Shown in pieces: positions 37,156 to 47,867 of a stretch of 64,000 bases of DNA (positions are counted from its first letter, which is position 1; every line of letters starts with the position of its first letter). The stretch is taken from assembly GCA_963556255.1 (NCBI GenBank), contig OY744604.1, forward strand, positions 22,492,566 to 22,556,565, in the 5' to 3' direction. The position numbers and the translations under genes were made by a program. The notes beneath the pieces were generated by a model, which made no database searches, was not told the DNA's origin, and saw only the letters and a program-made list of their open reading frames with translations. This stretch comes from Allolobophora icterica (lineage: Eukaryota; Annelida; Clitellata; Crassiclitellata; Lumbricidae).

Positions 37156-37704
37156 TCTCGACGCCTTCTCTTAACCTAACCGACCCTCACGATGCATAGA
37201 TGAAATTTATTCAGGTGGTATGCTTTAGCAAAAAACGTGACGGCGTGAATTTAGTCGCTAGGTTTACGCATCCGCTACAAAATAACATAAAAGATATAAA
37301 GTTTCGTGAGTCGTTACTTGGGAGTTTGAAGTTTAAATTGACGACCAAGCCGCCTCAACGTAAAATAGCAACGTGAAATTCGGAAGAAACTGGTTTTTTC
37401 TCGAATATTGACAACTTAATTTCCACATGTGCCACTGAAAGCCTATACCGTGTAACCACGCACGACCTGATTTCGACGATCTTTAAGAAACCTAGGTGAA
37501 ATTATGCGGCCGAAGAGGTGTATTTCACATGCGATTGGTTGGTGTGATATTTTCGAGGGTCTGTGTTGAGGTGCTTTTTCAAAAGAGAATTAAAAAGAGA
37601 AAAGCTTTCGAATCATATAATAGTTAGAAGCAACCTTAAAATTATAAACTACATATATTTGTTTTTTTAGAGTCAAGTAATATATTCGCTGAAGCTGAAT
37701 TACC
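37156..37704. other. Unassigned; possible promoter of Ig gene 2
   Basis: Directly upstream of a candidate signal-peptide exon. A pyrimidine stretch and AG (tttgtttttttag, ending at 37671) could be a splice acceptor for a 5' UTR exon. No defined core promoter is seen. Confidence 0.35.
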
Positions 37705-37777
37705 AATGGCTTATCTCAACTGGACGACAACTGTCTACATGTTTATCGTCATTCTCGTAAACATGTGGGCTCATGCT
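37705..37777 (+). CDS. Ig receptor gene 2, candidate signal-peptide exon
   Basis: ATG at 37705 reads MAYLNWTTTVYMFIVILVNM and then WAHA, followed by a phase-1 donor G|GTTAGA. It is hydrophobic with an Ala-x-Ala-like cleavage site. The 73-nt length joins in frame to the V-like exon at 51003 (G+CA gives Ala). Without splicing it meets a stop at once. The donor is weak and the intron would be 13 kb, filled with transposons, so linkage is inferred from phase and polarity only. Confidence 0.5.
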
Positions 37778-38910
37778 GGTTAGATATTTTTACTTGTAGC
37801 CTATGTATATAATATATGTTGTGAATGTTGTCTAGGTATGATTCTGCTCTATATAAGGAAAGCACAACCTGAGTTCTATAAAAGAGTATTTCTAATAAAT
37901 GAACATGCGATTGTATTGCATTGAATTGTATCTAGAAATGTATAAAGCGCCTCTCGCAGAATAACTATTCAGAGACGCTCTCAGCACAGAAGCCCCGGTG
38001 TAAAGACTTCAGCCTATCCCCCATTTCAAGTTAGCCCCGGTAAACTGAAATCGATTTCACATTACTCCCGGAGGTCGCCTGAACGCGATTTCAAGTTACC
38101 CCTGGGCTGTTCACATTACCCCATGTCTGATTTAGCGAAAATGATAAATTCTTAGCTTACAAGTCATGATATGTTTATTGAATAAAACACGTGAAACATA
38201 CAAGATTGAAATCTAGTATCAAAATTTGAAAAAATAAAAATTGTTACAGAAATGTTAATTGCATTTAAACCACTCATACACTAGTTCAAAATGCCTGCCG
38301 TATTACATACAAACATAAGATATATAAAGATTCAACCTAGTTGATGTAATTGTAATCTACAGAGAAAGATAGCTTGTTGTACATCATGTACTAGAGGTGT
38401 AATGAGAGTTTAATAGTCTAGGCATGGAATTTTAAAAAGGCTCTAGAAATGACTGTTAGAAGCAAATCATTTAACAATTTGCTACTCGGTGTTTCTAGAC
38501 TAATTTGACCCTGCTGAAAACAAAAATCGCGGGTAGCAAGCTGGATTTTTGGCGGTTGCATAAGAAAACAAGATGGCGGCCAAAATGGCGGCCCGTATCT
38601 TCATAGGGCTATAAGTGAAGCTATATATTTGATGAATACATGATTTTAGAGTCTAAATTAACATTCTCGAGGTCAAAGATTGCGATGGAACTAAAGACAC
38701 ATATGTAGCACTGCCAGAAAACAAAATGGCGGACAAAATAGCAGCCGGTGGCTTCAAATGGCTATAAGTAAATACATCTACGTGATGGAAACATGATTTT
38801 AGAGTCTATATTAACATTTTCGGGGTCCATAGAGTAGTGGTGACATCATCCGTTCATACTGATTTGTAATTATACTGCGTATTCGTCAGTTTGAAAATAT
38901 TAAACGAAGA
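37778..38910. other. Intronic DNA with LINE tail and repeats
   Basis: 37935-38010 is a minus-strand LINE delta tail (aagcgcctctcgcagaa...gagacgctctcag). 38555-38850 contains two copies of aaaatggcgg-containing blocks with ggctataagt. The second is inverted relative to 39300-39400. Confidence 0.5.
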
Positions 38911-38911
38911 C

Positions 38912-38964
<53 letters not shown>

Positions 38965-39060
38965 TTTTTTATATTTTTTTTATCATTATTATTATTATTA
39001 TTTTTTTTTTTTTGTCCCGAGGTAAACATGATCCCTCGGGCGTCACAAAAATTTGTCAGG

Positions 39061-39117
<57 letters not shown>

Positions 39118-39157
39118 GTTATTGTTATTGTTATTGTTATTGTTATTGTTATTGTTA

Positions 39158-39231
<74 letters not shown>
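38911..39231. repeat. (ATT)n microsatellite with (GTTATT)n core
   Basis: Two ATT tracts, 38911-39000 and 39059-39231. The second contains a (GTTATT) segment at 39115-39163. They lie between inverted copies of the aaaatggcgg block (38685-38790 and 39300-39400). Confidence 0.95.
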
Positions 39232-39232
<1 letters not shown>

Positions 39233-39465
39233 CTTCCAGAGCTTTTCATCGATTACACAAAGAAGTGCTAGTAATGTACTAGTTTCATGTTTCCATCACA
39301 TACATGGCCTTACTTATAGCCATTTGAAAATATTGGCGGCCATTTCGTCCGCCATTTTGTTTCCGGGCAATGCTACACATGTGCCTTTAGTTCCATGGCA
39401 TTCTTTGACTAATAATGTAATGCAAGGATTTGTGTAATCGATGAAAACCTCTGGAAGAAATAGAT
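39230..39465. mobile_element. Foldback-like element of about 235 bp
   Basis: Arms cttccagagcttttcatcga (39232) and its near-complement tcgatgaaaacctctggaag (39444). A third copy of the right arm with its outer flank is at 43184-43262. It is noncoding and is the DNA into which the 39513-43123 transposon later inserted. Confidence 0.65.
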
Positions 39466-39510
39466 GAACATGCATCTTTAGACACCCACCAAAGGGGTTG
39501 ATGACCATAG

Positions 39511-39547
39511 TATCGTCCACTAAAAGCAAAAATGTTCTAACTCTGAA
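39511..39547. repeat. Left TA target duplication and 35-bp TIR
   Basis: TA at 39511-39512, then TCGTCCACTAAAAGCAAAAA and on to 39547. It matches the complement of 43123-43089 at 29 of 35 positions by eye. Confidence 0.85.
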
Positions 39548-39900
39548 TTCGTCAATATCAGCCTAACCATAGCCTCGTTGAGTAAATTCATTTTTCTTTC
39601 GTGCAAAAATGTTCCAGCTCTATAGCACATACCAGTACTGACATCTAGCGAAGCACTTTTGTTTCAACTGTGACTATTATTATATTCTATAGTGCGAATT
39701 TGTTCCAAGTGTAGATAGAACATTTTTGCCTCAAATCATCAACATCCCGGATTAGGCTATTGAGAGCAATGTTGTTTCAACTGTAGTTGGAATATTTTTG
39801 CTCACCACTGATCAACTTCCGGCGGCTGTTAACGATGATATTTTGTGATAATTTTGGTTAATTTTCGCGACAATAATTATTTTTTAGCAAGTTTCGAACA

Positions 39901-39985
39901 ATGTCACGATCAAATAATTATAGGCAAAGCAAATTTAAAGCTTGTGAAGTGCTGCGACTGCTCATGCTCGATGAATCTGACGCAG
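39901..39985 (+). CDS. Transposase exon 1
   Basis: ATG at 39901 reads MSRSNNYRQSKFKACEVLRL and then LMLDESDA, with a phase-1 donor GTAAGA. It joins in frame to an acceptor at 40451-40452 (gatccag), giving a Ser/Asp-rich continuation (NSAVDEDYKLSDDES). An ATG downstream of the intron at 40416 also opens the second exon, but the KFKACEVLRLLM segment and good donor make the two-exon model more likely. The intron (39986-40452) repeats the left subterminal region of the transposon at 40241-40310. Confidence 0.65.
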
Positions 39986-40452
39986 GTAAGATTTATTTCA
40001 TGCTTTTGATTTAATGAAACACGAGTATCCGTAACTGCGGGCGATATTATGTGCTTGTCGCCACACGCTTGATATTAAATGTAATAATACCGAAATATAT
40101 TCGCAAGTTACTCAAACATCGAGATATCGTTGGATTTGAAATATTTACTAGGAAACCTTAACGCAGAATCTGATGTTCACTTAATCTGGATCGCTCAATA
40201 TCATCCCATCTGCTCACAATGACTCCTTCATTATTATGCACCAATGTTTCAACTCTGAATTTGCCAATAACAGCCTAACCATGGCCTCGATGAGTAAATT
40301 CATTGCTAATTACGGCTAAAATTAATGAGGGTTAAAGTTATGGCTTGGGTTTGGGCTACATAACCCAAACCCAAATTAACATTGAAGCGCATAACCAAGG
40401 TAAGATAAAATCATTATGGGACATAATTTACTCTTAAACAATATTGATCCAG

Positions 40453-42752
40453 ATAACTCGGCAGTCGACGAAGATTACAAGCTCAGTGATGATGAGTCGA
40501 ACGACGACGGTACGTGTATGAAACAGTCTGGACGCTCATCCCCTCCTGTTACCGACCACTTCACGCTTGCTGCATCGGCCACAGTAGACCAGCCTCAACC
40601 TGCTTTGCTGGCCACCGTCGACCAGTCTCTACATGCCCCTCTGGACAATGTCAACCAGTCTCTACATGCCATTCTGGACACCGTCGACCAATCTCAACCT
40701 GCTTTGCTGGCCGCTGTCGACCAATCTCAACCTGCTTTGCTGGCCGCTGTCGACCAATCTCAACCTGCTTTGCTGGCCGGTGTCGACCAGTCTCTACATG
40801 CCATTCTGGACACCGTCGACCAATCTCAACCTGCTTTGCTGGCCGCTGTCGACCAATCTCAACCTGCTTTGCTGGCCGCTGTCGACCAATCTCAACCTGC
40901 TTTGCTGGCCGGTGTCGACCAGTCTCTACATGTCATTCTGGACAATATCAACCAGCCTCCGCCCCCAGTGTCTGCAATTGAAGACCAGTCTGAGTCTCAG
41001 CATAAGAAGACCCGGAAGCGTAAAAGAAATGAACTGGAATGGAAACGATTCGTGCAGAAAAAAGCTTACAATTGTGGAGAACAAGTTACATGTAAACGCA
41101 AGAAAAAAAATACCAATATGCCAGAGACCTCGAAGAGAGTAGTAAGAGGTATGTGCATGGCAGAAAAGTGCAGGAGAAAGTGTAGTACAAAAATTGATGA
41201 GCAGCAACAGGATAAGATAAACAAAGCTTTTTGGGAAATGGGTTTGAAGGAACGACGACATGATTTTGTTGGTAGCAATACTGAGAAGCAGGTTGTATCG
41301 ACCAGAACCAAGCTGAATAACGGTGGTAAGAGTAAACCACGAAATCATTCATATTACTTTTTCTTGCCCAATATAGAGAACGAGAGAGTGAGTGTGTGTA
41401 AAAATTTCTTTCTAAATACGTTGGACATATCAGCCGCAATGGTACGTGAAGCACACAAAATTGGCATTCGTGGCGCAACACCAGGCAGAGGTTCTGTAAA
41501 TGAAAAACGAGGGGGTCATAACAAAACCAAGCCAGATTCCTTGGCTGAAGTCAAATTACACATTGAGTCATTTCCACACGTGGAAAGTCATTATTGTCGT
41601 TCAACCAGAGTGTGTAAGTATCTCGAGGGAGCTTTGACCATTTCTGCCATGTATCGATTATATAAGGACAAGTGCATGAGTGAGGCAAAAGAGGTCGTAC
41701 ACGAGAGTGTGTATCGATCTGTGTTTGTGAATGATTACAACCTAAGATTTCATAAGCCATCGAAGGACACATGTGATTCGTGTTGTAAGTTTGAGTTGCG
41801 CAAGAAGTCAAATGGAGGTGTTTTAGCAGCAGAGGAACAAGCGGAATACGCTGCACATATTCGAAGGAAAGAGCAAGCCCGAACGAGCAAGATTATCGAT
41901 AAAGAAGGCACTTCTGATAGCAAAATATGCGCAGCAATGGACCTTGAACAAGTTCTTACCGTTCCGAAGTTATCAGTGGGTTCAGCATATTATTTGCGAA
42001 AACTTAGCATGTATAATCTAACTTTCTATAACTTGGGAACAAAGGAAGGGAGCTGCTACATGTGGACAGAGTCAGAGGCCGGAAGAGGAGCCAATGAAAT
42101 TGCATCAGCTTTATACCATTGGCTGGTTGAAGAAGATAAAAAGGGCGCTGAGCAGATAACAGTATACAGTGATACTTGTGCAGGGCAGAATAGAAACAGG
42201 GTGGTGTGTAGTATGATAATTGTGTTTCTCAGCAGGAGTGTGAATACGCAAAAAGTCGAACAAAAGTACTTTGAATCTGGCCACTCGCAGATGGAATGCG
42301 ATGCTATTCACAGCTCAATTGAAAACAAAGTTCGAAAGCGAGATATTCATCTTCCCAGTCAATACGAGGAGGCCGCACGTACCGCTAGACCAAAAATGCC
42401 ATATAAAGTTATTTCTCTGAACAGAGAAAATATCTATGACTGGAGTGCAGTTAACACTGTGATGCGTGGCAACGCTTTTGCAGGCATAATAACAAAGCAC
42501 TCTATCATCTACAGCCGAGACGATGCGCGCGATGTAGCAGTTTCGTTTTCCAACGAAATTGGAGGAGTGAGTGAAGCGGTTGTCTACAAGAAGAGGGGAA
42601 GGAATGTCAATTTCAGTAATATGGAGCTAACACACGCGTATACCGCACCACTGGGGGTAGACAAAAACAAGAAGGAAGACCTGCTCAAACTTTGCGCTTT
42701 TCTGCCAAATGATTGTAAACCGTTCTACGAGTCTCTCGCTGTTCGTAACTGA
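40453..42752 (+). CDS. Transposase exon 2 (DDE-like, RNase H fold)
   Basis: Open to the TGA at 42750-42752; about 794 residues with exon 1, or 778 from the ATG at 40416. Residue numbers from 40416: acidic start; an 11-residue repeat region (about 50-190); basic patch KKTRKRKRNE (about 197); Cys cluster RGMCMAEKCRRKC (about 243); YYFFLPN...VCKNFFLNTLDIS; SFPHVESHYCRSTRVCKYLE; TCDSCCKFE, a second Cys cluster. The predicted RNase H fold follows: AAMDLEQVL (first Asp, about 507), YSDTCAGQNRN (second Asp, about 585) and SGHSQMECDAIHSSIE (third acidic residue, about 628-635). I know this protein family as widespread and uncharacterised in invertebrates; calling it a transposase rests on the fold pattern and the flanking TIRs. 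No stop or frameshift is present, so it may be recently active. Confidence 0.82.
40568..40960 (+). repeat. In-frame 33-bp tandem repeat in the transposase
   Basis: About 12 copies of a 33-bp unit (gtcgaccaatctcaacctgc...) encoding VDQSQPALLAA with variants VDQSLHAILDT. The order shows a higher-order duplication: a block of four units at about 40674-40803 recurs at 40806-40935, nearly identical. All copies stay in frame. Confidence 0.92.
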
Positions 42753-43088
42753 GGCAATTGAGCAAGAACAACATACTGGATAAATAATAACTTGGTTTTG
42801 CTTTTATGTGTAGTATCATCATTTTTCTGGTTTCATCACACTTAACAAAGCAACAAAGTTTATTTAGTTAGAATGTTTTGACTTTCAACTTTTAAGTGCA
42901 AAAATGTACCATCTAGAATGAATTGACACTTATATCAATGATGTGTTAAGTAATATTGATCAGACTATTTCATCTTGTTTTACTGAGGTTTTATGCATAA
43001 TATTCAACTGTTGATTGTAGTCACTAATAAAATGACGATTTGCAATTTGGTATTGAAACTGCTTTTTGGATTCCTGAAAATAATGGTT

Positions 43089-43125
43089 TTCAGAGTTGGA
43101 ACTTTTTTGCTCTAAGTAGACGGTA
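43089..43125. repeat. Right TIR and TA target duplication
   Basis: ttcagagttggaactttttt and on through tctaagtagacgg, ending at 43123, then TA at 43124-43125. Confidence 0.85.
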
Positions 43126-43383
43126 TAAGCTACTTAGGAGTTATTTACATTACATTACATTGCGTTACATTACTATCACTTCTTTGTGTAATCGATAAAA
43201 GCTCTGGAAGGAATAGATGAACATGCATCTTTAGAGACCCACCAAACGATTGATAACCATAGAATAAGCTACTTAGGAGTTATTTACATTACTATTATGT
43301 CGAGCCTACGCTGACTTCTGTTCGTGTCTAGCGTGGTGCTTTGGCCTTCTGTATCGACTGAGCTGTTCTTCTTTCGTCTGTAC

Positions 43384-43385
<2 letters not shown>
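43126..43385. other. Duplicated flank with paralogous empty site
   Basis: taagctacttaggagttatt occurs at 43126 and again at 43265. The second is preceded by the foldback arm and ccatag, i.e. the left flank of the transposon. This is a local duplication whose second copy lacks the transposon. (attac)n-like repeats at 43144-43172. Confidence 0.8.

Positions 43386-43460
<75 letters not shown>
43386..43460. repeat. (TA)n microsatellite, first segment
   Basis: Pure TA repeat. Further segments are at 43938-43995, 45892-45917, 48637-48664 and 50919-50929, each at the edge of an inserted element. Confidence 0.98.
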
Positions 43461-43463
<3 letters not shown>

Positions 43464-43932
43464 GACATGTTCCCTACGGATGATTCTCGCTAAAGAAAGG
43501 AATGCAAGGCCCGAGTTCTTACAAAAATAGGATTTAATAGAATGAACATGCGATATAATTACCAACAGACGAACAAGAGAGCTCAAGCGAACAAAAGGTC
43601 AAAGCACCGCTCGTCCGACATTCAGCAGCGGAATCGACCACCCCGTCAGGCACGGAGTTGAACAATCGACGCACAATCGTCAGAAAGTCGACTGACGAAA
43701 TATCTTTACTAGACCTCAGGCGGTCAATCAAAAGCTATCTTAACTAGCAGCACGAAATGAGCTCCACTAACGTAAACCCAGCATGGCTGACCAACACAAG
43801 ACAAGGAGCTTCAGAACAAAGACAGCAGTCTTATTTATAGACAAGGCCACTCCTTCTATGGCATAAGATTCCCGCTAACCAACGGACTTAGCCTAGCACC
43901 TGCATCTACGTACGATGTCACGTGCCCACACG

Positions 43933-43937
<5 letters not shown>
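43461..43937 (-). mobile_element. Probable solo LTR in (TA)n
   Basis: 477 bp bounded by TG and CA on both strands: TGTTGCGTGTGGG on the minus strand at 43937, ending AACATGTCACA at 43461. On the minus strand a TATA box, GTCTATAAATAAGA, lies near 43837 and an ATTAAA signal near 43530. It is flanked on both sides by TA repeat, so the target duplication (4-6 bp) cannot be measured. No internal retroelement genes, so a solo LTR left by recombination is likely. Confidence 0.7.
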
Positions 43938-43994
<57 letters not shown>

Positions 43995-43995
43995 T

Positions 43996-45891
43996 TAGGG
44001 TCATTCAGAAAACTGGAAAATCTTATATTTGCTGTGCTCTTGCTTTTTTCTGTTCCTTTTGGTAATGAAATAAGCCACAAAAAATTTCAATGAACTTGGA
44101 TGATGTTTAGTACTGCCTCAACGACTTTGAAATTAGTTAGCTTTAACTCGTTTTGTCCAAAAATCGAATTTCAATAAACAACCAAGTTTATTGAAAACCT
44201 TAACAGTCAAGTTTAAAAAACAATGTTGCACTGTTTAAGAAGCCATATCTATAACCGTAGGCGTAGCCACATTGATAAATTTTATATTTCAACTACTCCT
44301 GGATGTCTCCCGGACTTGCCTCCTCTTGAATTTAAGTCTGGCTACGTCCTTGTCTATAACTTTAAATGCCAATATGTTTCTAATGAGTTAAAATGAAACT
44401 CTTTAAAAAGTATACAATTATAAGTCTCCAATTTCTTTACTGCATTTACTAGAAAAATTAGTGACTACGACTAGGCTACATTTAGGAAAAGTGCCTTTTG
44501 TTTGAATTTGGAAATTGTTTCCGATGGTCTTCTACAATTTGGAACAAGAATTGTTTTTGATTTTCTTGCTTCGTCAAGGTTGAGTTGAAGGTTAATGCTA
44601 GTGCAATTCCTCTTTCCGCACTGTCATTGACAACTGAAACGTTTGTAGAACATATGAACCAATGAATCATCTGGTTCTTCGAATGCTGCTGAACGAAAGT
44701 GATAAATTGGATAAAACAGATACATTATTGTTGCCATGAGTTCAGTTCTTCGCTGCCGCTGAGATGTAGGTTGCCTCTCTGTTGCTGACATTTGTTCGAT
44801 CCAGTGCAGAAGCAAGATTTGGTGGAAAGATATTCGCAGAACTGAACTCATTTTGTCTGACTCGTAATCAGATGTCAATGGAACTGGAGTTTTCGCACAG
44901 TGTTCTTCCACAAAATTTGAAAACTGTTCATTAGTACTCATCTTCTGAATCGCTGTTATCACTTTCAAAACTTGATGTAGACAATTTGTGACTTAGATAT
45001 TCCGCTGCTTTTTCTTGCCTTTCTTCCTCTTTTATACGCCTTAAGTTATCTTTTGCTGATTAAAATTTTTTATTTCCTTCTTTGTTGGCCAGATTTGCAT
45101 GCAATGGTATAATATTTTCTTTCTAAACACTTATCCACAAGAAATGTTCTGTCTTCTTCAATTTCAATTATACTCATGGCATCATGATGAGCAATATAAA
45201 AGAGAATATTAATTGATTTAACAAAATCATCTTCTTTAGCTTGCTCTGTCGTTTCCCCCACGATTTTTGTTACACGATTTTTGTAATATCTTGCTAGTAA
45301 TGCATCTAGATTGCAAACAATGTTTCTTTCTTCTGCAATTGGGATCTTAGCTTGAGCCCAGATTTCGCTTACCTCTTGAACTACATTTTTCACTGCATCT
45401 TTCTGAGAAAGTTTATCTTTCTTTTGATGAATAAAATAAACTTTTTAAACATCCAAGCTTGTAGGCAATACTCTATTTCAGGACGTTTCCTGCGTTTCTG
45501 CAATGAGATGAATGGATGTCTTTGACCTGGTTTCAGCCAAAATATTATTTCCTTTATTTATTAAATAATGCTAAAAAGTATTTCTCAAATAGTTTCCAAT
45601 ATTTCTTTTTCATAAATTACAGTAATATTTTATGTTCTTTTTAGTTCTCTAGTAAGAAATAAGGAAGTAAGTATTACTGAGTAATTTAAAATGCTTTACA
45701 ATAAAAATATTGAATTGAATAAAATTTATATTCCAAATAAATATTTGAGCTCCTTGAGGCAGTCCTAAATCCAAACCAATTTCAGCCATATTTCATAGTT
45801 TTGATCTGTGATCTAAAAGGAACTTAAAAAGTAAAGAGCCTTTCTTAATTGTTTACTTTTATTTTTGTCCTACAGAACTTGAATCACACTA
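43996..45891 (-). mobile_element. hAT-like element C, internally deleted, in (TA)n
   Basis: Ends TAGGGTCATTCA and complement TAGTGTGATTCA (10 of 12), flanked by atatatat on both sides, a TSD that cannot be told from the microsatellite. The minus strand carries the N-terminal part of the transposase-like family (45393-45070: NILFYIAHHDAMSIIEIEED, then an acidic EEERQEKAAEYL segment) and the C-terminal part (44670-44482: VVNDSAERGIALALTFNSTL and ENQKQFLFQIVEDHRKQFPN). The central segment (the HHARW/CRHHV-type blocks found in elements A and A') is missing. Stops and frameshifts show it is nonautonomous. Confidence 0.75.
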
Positions 45892-46294
45892 ATATATATA
45901 TATATATATATATATATTAGGGCATAGCAAGAAATGGGTTTTGGTTTAAAATGAACTTTGGCACAACCAGAAAGGTTGCTCCAGTCCTTAAACATAAGTG
46001 TGGAAGAAAAATTGCATCAGATTTATTGCATCTAACTTTGCCGCCGAGCAATTGAAGTTTCCTCTACTTTCGCAGGTGAAAACCATGGCAAATACCTTAT
46101 TGAAAAAGGCGTTAAAATAGTGCCTCCTTTTTTTGGGTTGTTTCTAGTGTGCACGAAAGTCAACAATGTTGAGTTTGGTTGATGAAATTGGTGAGTTTGG
46201 TTGGTGAGTTTGGTGAGTTTGATGAGTTTGGTTGGTGAGTTTGCCCATGTCTAACTGCAAATTATTGGTAGACCCCTCTTATTTTTGGTATTTC

Positions 46295-47815
46295 TTATTG
46301 GTAGGCCCCTATTATAACTGGCATTTCTAAGGAAACCTCCAATTCGCCATTTTGAAATTCATTTTTGGGGGTGTTTCCGTGGTCCGATTTTGTCCAATTT
46401 TGGATATGTCATTCAGCAATGGTCTTTGAGCAGGAAACCGTTCAAAAATCTTCTGAAGCACTTTCGCATAATTATGTATAACTGCAAATTATTGGTAGGC
46501 CCCTATTATAACTGGCATTTCTAAGGAAACCTCAAATCCACCATTTTTAAACTAATTTTTGGGGGTGTTCCCGTGGTCCGATTTTGTCCAATTTTGGATA
46601 TGTCATTCAGCAATGGTCTTTGAGCAGGAAACCGTTCAAAAATCTTCTGAAGCACTTTCGCATAATTATGTATAACTGCAAATTATTGGTAGGCCCCTAT
46701 TATAACTGGCATTTCTAAGGAAACCTCAAATCCACCATTTTTAAACTAATTTTTGGGGGTGTTCCCGTGGTCCGATTTTGTCCAATTTTGGATATGTCAT
46801 TCAGCAATGGTCTTTGAGCAGGAAACCGTTCAAAAATCTTCTGAAGCACTTTTGCATAATTATGTATAACTGCAAATTATTGGTAGGCCCCTATCATAAC
46901 TGGAATTTCTAAGGAAACCTCAAATCCACCATTTTTAGACTAATTTTTGGGGGTGTTCCCGTGGTCCGATTTGTCCAATTTTGGTTATGTCATTCAGCAA
47001 TGGTCTCTGAGCAGGAAACCGTTTAAAAAGCTTTTGAAGCACTTTCGCCCAGGTGTAACTGCAAATAATTGGTATTATTATTGGTATTTCTTAGAAAACC
47101 GCCAATCCGCCATTTTGGAATTCATTTTTGGGAGTGTTCCCGTGGTCCGATTTTGTCCGATTTTGGATATGTCATTCAGCAATGGTCTCTGCGCAGGAAA
47201 CCGTTTAAAAAGCTTCCGAAGTACTTACGCCCAGGTCTAACTGCAAATTATTGGTATTATTATTGGCATTTCTTAGAAAACCGCCAATCCGCCATTTTGA
47301 AATTCCTTTTTGGGAGTGTTCCCGTGGTCCCATTTTGTCCGATTTTGGATATGACATTCAGCCATTGTCTCTGAGCAGGAAACCGTTTAAAAAGCTTCTG
47401 AAGCACTTTTGCATATGTCTAACTGCAAATTATTGTTAGGCCCCTATTATTACTGGTATTTCTGAGGAAACCCCAAATCCACCATATTTAAACTAATTTT
47501 TGGGGGTGTTCCAATGGGCCGATTTTGTCCGATTTTGGATATGTTAATGAGCAATAGTTTCTGAGCAGGAAACCGTTTAAGAAGCTTCTGAAGCACTCTT
47601 GCCTATGTCTAAATGCAAATCCGTTTTAATTGGTTTTTATCCGTTGCGGTATTATCATTGGTATTTCTTAGGAAACCAAAATCCGCCATTTTGAAATTCA
47701 TTTTGGGGGTGTACCCCTTGACCGATTTTGTCCGATTTTGGATATGCTATTCAGCAACGGTTTCTGAGCAGAAAACCGTTTTAAAAGCTTCTGAAGCAAT
47801 TTTTCCCAGGTCAAT
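46295..47815. repeat. ~188-bp tandem repeat, about eight copies
   Basis: Copies start near 46303, 46490, 46678, 46866, 47050, 47235, 47420 and 47630. Shared blocks are ggcatttctaaggaaacc, gtgttcccgtggtccgattt, ggatatgtcattcagcaatg and gagcaggaaaccgtt. Copies 2-4 are nearly identical; the outer ones are more diverged. Weak LLVFLRKPPIRH-like frames are incidental. Confidence 0.92.
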
Positions 47816-47867
47816 CTTTAAATTGCCTGGACTATAGCTTAATAGTAGCATAATGTGGTATATTGGA

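Larger units (their letters stand above)
39513..43123 (+). mobile_element. Complete DNA transposon with uninterrupted transposase (3.6 kb)
   Basis: The ends are 35-bp TIRs (29/35 identical) flanked by TA. The boundary is confirmed by a paralogous empty site: the left flank (atgaccatag) and right flank (taagctacttaggag) are joined without the element at 43252-43275 (ataaccatagaataagctac). It contains one two-exon gene and an AATAAA at 43026-43031. Copies of the TIR core, caaaaatgttc, recur inside both ends (39605, complement near 39727 and 39790, 42898), probably transposase-binding sites. Superfamily is not certain; TA duplication excludes hAT. Confidence 0.88.

Noticed and set aside
39012..39437. 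Poly(Tyr), poly(Ile) and poly(Asn) frames
   Set aside because: Translations of (ATT)n repeats.
40514..41142. Overlapping Cys/Pro-rich frames in the transposase region
   Set aside because: They are the other two reading frames of the 33-bp repeat in the transposase gene.
46295..47815. CRISPR-like array or periodic regulatory array
   Set aside because: Eukaryotic context, 188-bp full-length tandem units with no unique spacers; it is a satellite inside a transposon.
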